Positions 60,591-64,000 of a stretch of 64,000 bases of DNA are shown here, one piece after another. Below the pieces are notes generated by a model. It was not told the DNA's origin. It saw only the letters and a program-made list of their open reading frames with translations, and searched no databases. The DNA comes from Streptomyces anulatus (GTDB lineage Bacteria; Actinomycetota; Actinomycetes; Streptomycetales; Streptomycetaceae): NCBI RefSeq assembly GCF_014650675.1, contig NZ_BMVK01000015.1, positions 1 through 64,000 on the forward strand. The letters are read 5' to 3'. The stretch's first letter is position 1, and each line of letters opens with the position of its first letter. Made by a program: the position numbers and the translations under genes.

Positions 60591-61697
60591 GTGGCAGTCG
60601 TCGATATTTCCGAAGAGCTGAAGTCCCTCTCCTCGACCATGGGGTCGATCGAGGCCGTCCTGGACCTGGATGCGCTGAGGGCGGACATCGCCGCGCTCGA
60701 GGAGCAGGCTGCGGCGCCGTCCCTGTGGGACGACCCGGAGGCGGCCCAGAAGATCACCAGCAAGCTTTCCCACCTCCAGGCCGAGGTCCGCAAGGCCGAG
60801 ACCCTGCGTGGCCGCATCGACGACCTCGAAGTCCTCTTCGAGCTCGCCGCGGACGAGGGCGACGCCGACGCCCAGGCGGAGGCCGAGACCGAGCTGGAGT
60901 CGGTGAAGAAGGCGCTGGACGAGATGGAGGTCCGCACGCTCCTCTCCGGCGAGTACGACGCGCGCGAGGCCCTGGTGACCATCCGGGCCGAGGCCGGCGG
61001 CGTCGACGCCGCCGACTTCGCGGAGAAGCTCCAGCGCATGTACATCCGCTGGGCCGAGCGGCACAACTACAAGACCGAGGTCTACGAGACCGCGTACGCG
61101 GAAGAGGCCGGCATCAAGTCGACCACCTTCGCCGTCCAGGTCCCGTACGCCTACGGCACGCTCTCCGTCGAGCAGGGCACCCACCGCCTGGTCCGCATCT
61201 CGCCCTTCGACAACCAGGGCCGCCGCCAGACGTCCTTCGCGGGCGTCGAGGTGCTCCCGGTCGTCGAGCAGACCGACCACATCGAGATCGACGAGTCCGA
61301 GCTGCGCGTGGACGTGTACCGCTCCTCGGGCCCCGGCGGACAGGGCGTCAACACCACGGACTCCGCGGTCCGGCTGACCCACCTGCCCACCGGCATCGTC
61401 GTCTCCTGCCAGAACGAGCGCTCGCAGATCCAGAACAAGGCGTCCGCGATGAACGTCCTCCAGGCGAAGCTCCTCGAGCGCCGCCGCCAGGAGGAGCAGG
61501 CGAAGATGAACGCGCTCAAGGGCGACGGCGGCAACTCCTGGGGCAACCAGATGCGTTCGTACGTCCTGCACCCGTACCAGATGGTCAAGGACCTGCGTAC
61601 GGAGTTCGAGATGGGCAACCCCGAAGCGGTCTTCAACGGCGAGATCGACGGTTTCGTCGAAGCGGGCATCCGCTGGCGCAAGCAGAGCGAGAAGTAG
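60591..61697 (+). CDS. prfB: peptide chain release factor 2
   Basis: 368 residues from GTG 60591. RF2 recognises UGA/UAA and triggers peptide release. The SPF tripeptide anticodon ([18 protein letters not shown]) and the GGQ catalytic loop ([17 protein letters not shown]) are present. There is no in-frame UGA or shift site near codon 26, so the programmed frameshift known from E. coli prfB is absent, as usual in actinobacteria. Confidence 0.97.
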   Translation: MAVVDISEELKSLSSTMGSIEAVLDLDALRADIAALEEQAAAPSLWDDPEAAQKITSKLSHLQAEVRKAETLRGRIDDLEVLFELAADEGDADAQAEAETELESVKKALDEMEVRTLLSGEYDAREALVTIRAEAGGVDAADFAEKLQRMYIRWAERHNYKTEVYETAYAEEAGIKSTTFAVQVPYAYGTLSVEQGTHRLVRISPFDNQGRRQTSFAGVEVLPVVEQTDHIEIDESELRVDVYRSSGPGGQGVNTTDSAVRLTHLPTGIVVSCQNERSQIQNKASAMNVLQAKLLERRRQEEQAKMNALKGDGGNSWGNQMRSYVLHPYQMVKDLRTEFEMGNPEAVFNGEIDGFVEAGIRWRKQSEK

Positions 61698-61717
61698 CTT
61701 CGGCGGTACGGAGATTG

Positions 61718-61743
61718 GGCCCGGACAGGTGACTGTCCGGGCC
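61718..61743 (+). terminator. terminator after prfB
   Basis: 11-bp perfect arms GGCCCGGACAG and CTGTCCGGGCC with loop GTGA, followed by TTCC, 20 bases past the stop. Confidence 0.88.
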
Positions 61744-61841
61744 TTCCTCCGTTGCGGAGGACCTGTGCCCGATGCGTCACAGTCCGGCTTCCGAATAGCC
61801 GTCAAGAACCCCCATACCGGTGCCTAGTGCACGGAACGGCC

Positions 61842-61870
61842 TTGACGTAATCCTTAACTCTGGCCAGGGT
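61842..61870 (+). promoter_or_regulatory. candidate promoter for the LAETG surface protein
   Basis: TTGACG (61842-61847), 17-bp spacer, CAGGGT (61865-61870): a good HrdB-type match with one mismatch to TAGGGT. Confidence 0.45.
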
Positions 61871-62027
61871 GCTAGAGCAGCATGCGTATGTCTGGGACGG
61901 GTGTGAACCGGGGGGCTGGCGGGGTGACCACGACACGACGTGGCCTTGCCGAGAGCGATTCCCCGCAGGGCCGCGGCCCGCATATGGCTGCTCCAATGAC
62001 GAGATCGGCTACTGGGGGTAGCAACAC

Positions 62028-62954
62028 ATGACGAAGAAGACGCGAATCCGCGTCGCGCGGATCGCCGCTGGTGCGGTTATCGCCGCGGGTGCCTCGCTGA
62101 CCGCGGCCGGTGCGGCGCAGGCGCTGAACGGTCCGGAAGAGACCCAGATCACCACCCAGGACGAGACCGAGGACGGTCTCATCGGCGGCCTCATCGAGGG
62201 CACCACCGAGGGTGGCGACCCGGGCGGCGTCGACGCGGGCGCCGACGGCGGTGCTGCTGATGGCGGTGCCGACGGTGGCGTTGACGGCGGTGCCGATGGC
62301 GGTGCTGACGGCGGTGCCGATGGTGGCGTCGACGGCGGTGCTGACGGTGGCGTCGATGGCGGTGCTGATGGCGGCGTTGACGGCGGTGCCGATGGTGGCG
62401 TCGATGGCGGTGCTGATGGCGGTGCTGACGGTGGCGTCGATGGCGGTGCCGACGGCGGTGCTGACGGTGGCGTTGACGGCGGTGCCGATGGCGGTGCTGA
62501 CGGCGGCGTCGACGGCGGCTCCGGTAACAACGGTGGCTCGGGCAACAACGGCGGCTCCGGCAACAACGGTGGCTCGGGCAACAACGGTGGCTCCGGTAAC
62601 AACGGTGGTTCCGGTAACAACGGCGGCTCGGGCAACAACGGTGGCACCACCACCGGCGGCGGCGACCAGGGTGGCTCCACCACCTCCGGCGGCTCCACCG
62701 GCGGCGGTTCCACCACCGGTGGCGACGACGCCGGCTGCACCGTCGACCTCGACGGCGCCGAGTGCACCGACAACACCGACACCGACAGCGTCGGCAACAA
62801 GCCGGTCGAGCAGAGCAAGGGCAAGGAAGAGCTCGCCGAGACCGGTGCGGCCGAGACGACCTTCCTGGTCATCGGCGCCGCGACGATGATCGCGGGCGGC
62901 ATCGGCTTCCGTATCCTGCCCCGCCTGGTCGGCGGCGGCCGCACGGTCGCCTAG
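62028..62954 (+). CDS. repeat-rich secreted protein with LAETG sortase signal
   Basis: 308 residues, ATG 62028 preceded by GGGGGTAG. A signal peptide (AAGAVIAAGASLTAAGAAQA) is cleaved near residue 34. About 23 DGG[A/V] tetrapeptides and seven SGNNGG hexapeptides follow. A Thr/Gly/Ser linker leads to a domain with two cysteines (AGCTVDLDGAECTDN) that could form a disulfide. LAETG (residues 269-273), a hydrophobic helix (TTFLVIGAATMIAGGIGF) and a positive tail form a class E sortase signal. It is probably a wall-linked surface protein of unknown role; strong terminator downstream. Confidence 0.9.
   Translation: MTKKTRIRVARIAAGAVIAAGASLTAAGAAQALNGPEETQITTQDETEDGLIGGLIEGTTEGGDPGGVDAGADGGAADGGADGGVDGGADGGADGGADGGVDGGADGGVDGGADGGVDGGADGGVDGGADGGADGGVDGGADGGADGGVDGGADGGADGGVDGGSGNNGGSGNNGGSGNNGGSGNNGGSGNNGGSGNNGGSGNNGGTTTGGGDQGGSTTSGGSTGGGSTTGGDDAGCTVDLDGAECTDNTDTDSVGNKPVEQSKGKEELAETGAAETTFLVIGAATMIAGGIGFRILPRLVGGGRTVA
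62230..62645 (+). repeat. coding minisatellites: 12-bp DGG[A/V] and 18-bp SGNNGG units
   Basis: GACGGCGGTGCT/GATGGTGGCGTC-like 12-bp units run from about 62230 to 62520. Seven 18-bp TCCGGTAACAACGGTGGC-like units then run to about 62645. Both are in frame. Confidence 0.88.
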
Positions 62955-63023
62955 GTCCCCAGCGGACCGTACCGACGCGTAGCGGGCGCACACCAAGCCT
63001 CTGCGCGGCACGGCACAGCATGA

Positions 63024-63065
63024 AGAAGGGCCCGGGTGGGCGTACGACGCCTCCCGGGCCCTTCT
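63024..63065. terminator. terminator after the LAETG gene
   Basis: AGAAGGGCCCGGG and its exact complement form 13-bp arms, with inner pairing GGCGT/ACGCC around ACG. It is flanked by AAG and CTT runs and suits the convergent small gene too. Confidence 0.92.
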
Positions 63066-63157
63066 GCGCGTCCGAACCGCTCAGGCGGCCGTACGCGTAC
63101 GTCTGTCAGCCCCGACGGGGCGGTGAGGGGCGGCCCCGGAGGGCCGTGCGGGCCGGA

Positions 63158-63358
63158 TCAGGCCGCTTGGTGCGCCAGCAGCGCGAGCGCGGTCAGCAGC
63201 ACCACCATCAGGGCGATCAGCATCGCCGGGCTCATCCCGGCCAGCGGGCCCTGGCCCTGCTCCTCCAGCATCTGCTGCCGCACGGCACGGCAGACGCGGC
63301 AGCGGCCCTCGCTGACGGGGGACGCGCAGTTCGCGCACACCAGTCGGTCATAGGTCAT
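63158..63358 (-). CDS. small zinc-ribbon membrane protein
   Basis: 66 residues from ATG 63358, six bases after GGAGGA; an ATG at 63364 sits on the ribosome site. CANC and CRVC form a two-CxxC zinc ribbon near the N-terminus. A single transmembrane helix (PAMLIALMVVLLTALALLA) ends the protein. The family function is unknown. It is convergent with the LAETG gene and divergent from ftsE. Confidence 0.8.
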   Translation of the reverse strand: MTYDRLVCANCASPVSEGRCRVCRAVRQQMLEEQGQGPLAGMSPAMLIALMVVLLTALALLAHQAA

Positions 63359-63552
63359 GCGCATTCCTCCTCCCGCGCGGCGGAGCCGCTTGCTGCTTTC
63401 TCTCCGCACAACGCTCACGGAAACGCAACCGTTCCCCCCACCACTGTGCCAGCTCGCGACGATTTCGGCGCGGCCCGCCGGACAAGGTCCGGCACGACCC
63501 GTTTCGTTCCAGGGGGTGATCCGCCATAAAACGCCCATTGCCGGACGCCGCC

Positions 63553-63581
63553 TGCACGCGTGAGCCCGGTTCGCGTATGGT
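63553..63581 (+). promoter_or_regulatory. candidate ftsE promoter
   Basis: TGCACG (63553-63558), 17-bp spacer, TATGGT (63576-63581), 37 bases upstream of the ftsE GTG. Confidence 0.35.
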
Positions 63582-63617
63582 CACGCTCACCTACTCCCGG
63601 CCGACCGTGGTGCATCC

Positions 63618-64000
63618 GTGATCCGATTCGACAACGTCTCCAAGACCTACCCGAAGCAGACCCGACCGGCTCTGCGCGATGTCTCGTTGGACATCGAGAA
63701 GGGTGAGTTCGTCTTCCTGGTGGGGTCCTCCGGCTCCGGCAAGTCGACCTTCATGCGACTGATCCTGCGCGAGGAGCGCGCCAGCACGGGCATGGTCCAT
63801 GTGCTCGGCAAGGATCTCGCGCGGCTGTCCAACTGGAAGGTGCCGCAGATGCGCCGCCAGCTGGGGACGGTCTTCCAGGACTTCCGCCTGCTGCCCAACA
63901 AGACGGTCGCGGAGAACGTGGCCTTCGCGCAGGAGGTCATCGGCAAGCCCCGCGGCGAGATCCGCAAGGCCGTGCCCCAGGTCCTCGACCTCGTCGGCCT
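63618..64000 (+). CDS. ftsE: cell division ATP-binding protein FtsE (partial)
   Basis: The first 127 codons from GTG 63618; the gene continues past the window. It begins [19 protein letters not shown], with Walker [11 protein letters not shown] and the Q-loop [13 protein letters not shown] that is diagnostic of FtsE. With FtsX it forms an ABC-type complex that activates peptidoglycan hydrolases at division. Position after prfB matches other actinobacteria. Confidence 0.95.
   Translation, partial: MIRFDNVSKTYPKQTRPALRDVSLDIEKGEFVFLVGSSGSGKSTFMRLILREERASTGMVHVLGKDLARLSNWKVPQMRRQLGTVFQDFRLLPNKTVAENVAFAQEVIGKPRGEIRKAVPQVLDLVG

Larger units (their letters stand above)
61698..62027. other. 330-bp region between prfB and the LAETG protein
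   Basis: It holds the prfB terminator (61718-61743), a second small hairpin (CCTCCG/CGGAGG around 61747-61760) and a candidate promoter at 61842-61870. No gene is seen. Confidence 0.6.

Noticed and set aside
60591-60700. Programmed frameshift in prfB
   Set aside because: The reading frame is continuous from GTG; no in-frame UGA or slippery CTTT site near the start.
62009-62944. Pro/Ser repeat protein on the minus strand opposite the LAETG gene
   Set aside because: It only mirrors the minisatellites; the plus strand has signal peptide, sortase signal and terminator.

Overview
The window is chromosomal DNA of an actinomycete, almost certainly Streptomyces. Evidence: very high GC, strong third-position GC bias that produces long shadow ORFs in every frame, frequent GTG/TTG starts, and the block mtrA-mtrB-lpqB followed by hpf and secA. 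It also carries the paired Ser/Thr kinases pkaA/pkaB beside prfB and ftsE. The replicon looks like core chromosome: I see no insertion sequence, phage gene, tRNA or CRISPR array.

Layout. 1-48: apparent last bases of a 5S rRNA and the rrn terminator. 162-5663 (minus): DUF58, MoxR ATPase, DUF4350, DUF4129 and a membrane protein in a tightly overlapping operon. 5804-12441 (plus): mtnA, the MtrA/MtrB two-component system with lipoprotein LpqB, and a ComF-type phosphoribosyltransferase. 12442-14392: a structured leader that fits the raiA RNA motif, then hibernation factor hpf and an orphan LuxR-type response regulator. 14406-16269 (minus): an AlkX/YcaQ-like DNA glycosylase and a GNAT acetyltransferase. 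16510-22325: secA, an Rv3235-family protein, DUF6912, a HAD hydrolase and a DJ-1/PfpI protein. 22758-27764: the large (180 kDa-type) NAD-glutamate dehydrogenase.

28010-48922 is a cell-wall glycopolymer locus. It has a TagG/TagH-like ABC exporter, a divergent TetR regulator next to a long palindrome, a GT-C-like membrane protein, and five proteins with a CDP-glycerol glycerophosphotransferase (TagF-like) domain. Four of those five carry an N-terminal GT2 or GT2-like domain. Two methyltransferases and one GT4 glycosyltransferase complete it. The likely product is a teichoic-acid-like or polyol-phosphate polymer built in the cytoplasm and exported by the ABC transporter. The exact polymer cannot be read from sequence.

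49112-52905 (minus) is a carbohydrate ABC importer whose MalF-type permease carries an inserted Cna-B/SdrD-like domain. 53113-56811 is an FHA-domain, EssC/EccC-like P-loop ATPase with RTPY repeats, divergent from pkaA (57309-59006) and pkaB (59197-60444). Then follow prfB, a repeat-rich surface protein with an LAETG sortase signal, a 66-residue zinc-ribbon membrane protein, and the start of ftsE, which runs off the window.

Items most worth a second look: the GT2-TagF array and its two divergent members; the FHA/EssC-like ATPase with candidate phospho-repeats beside two kinases; the LAETG minisatellite protein; the Cna-B insertion in MalF; the raiA-type RNA; a REP-like repeat family in two convergent intergenic regions; and five genes whose stop-codon region is directly duplicated just downstream.
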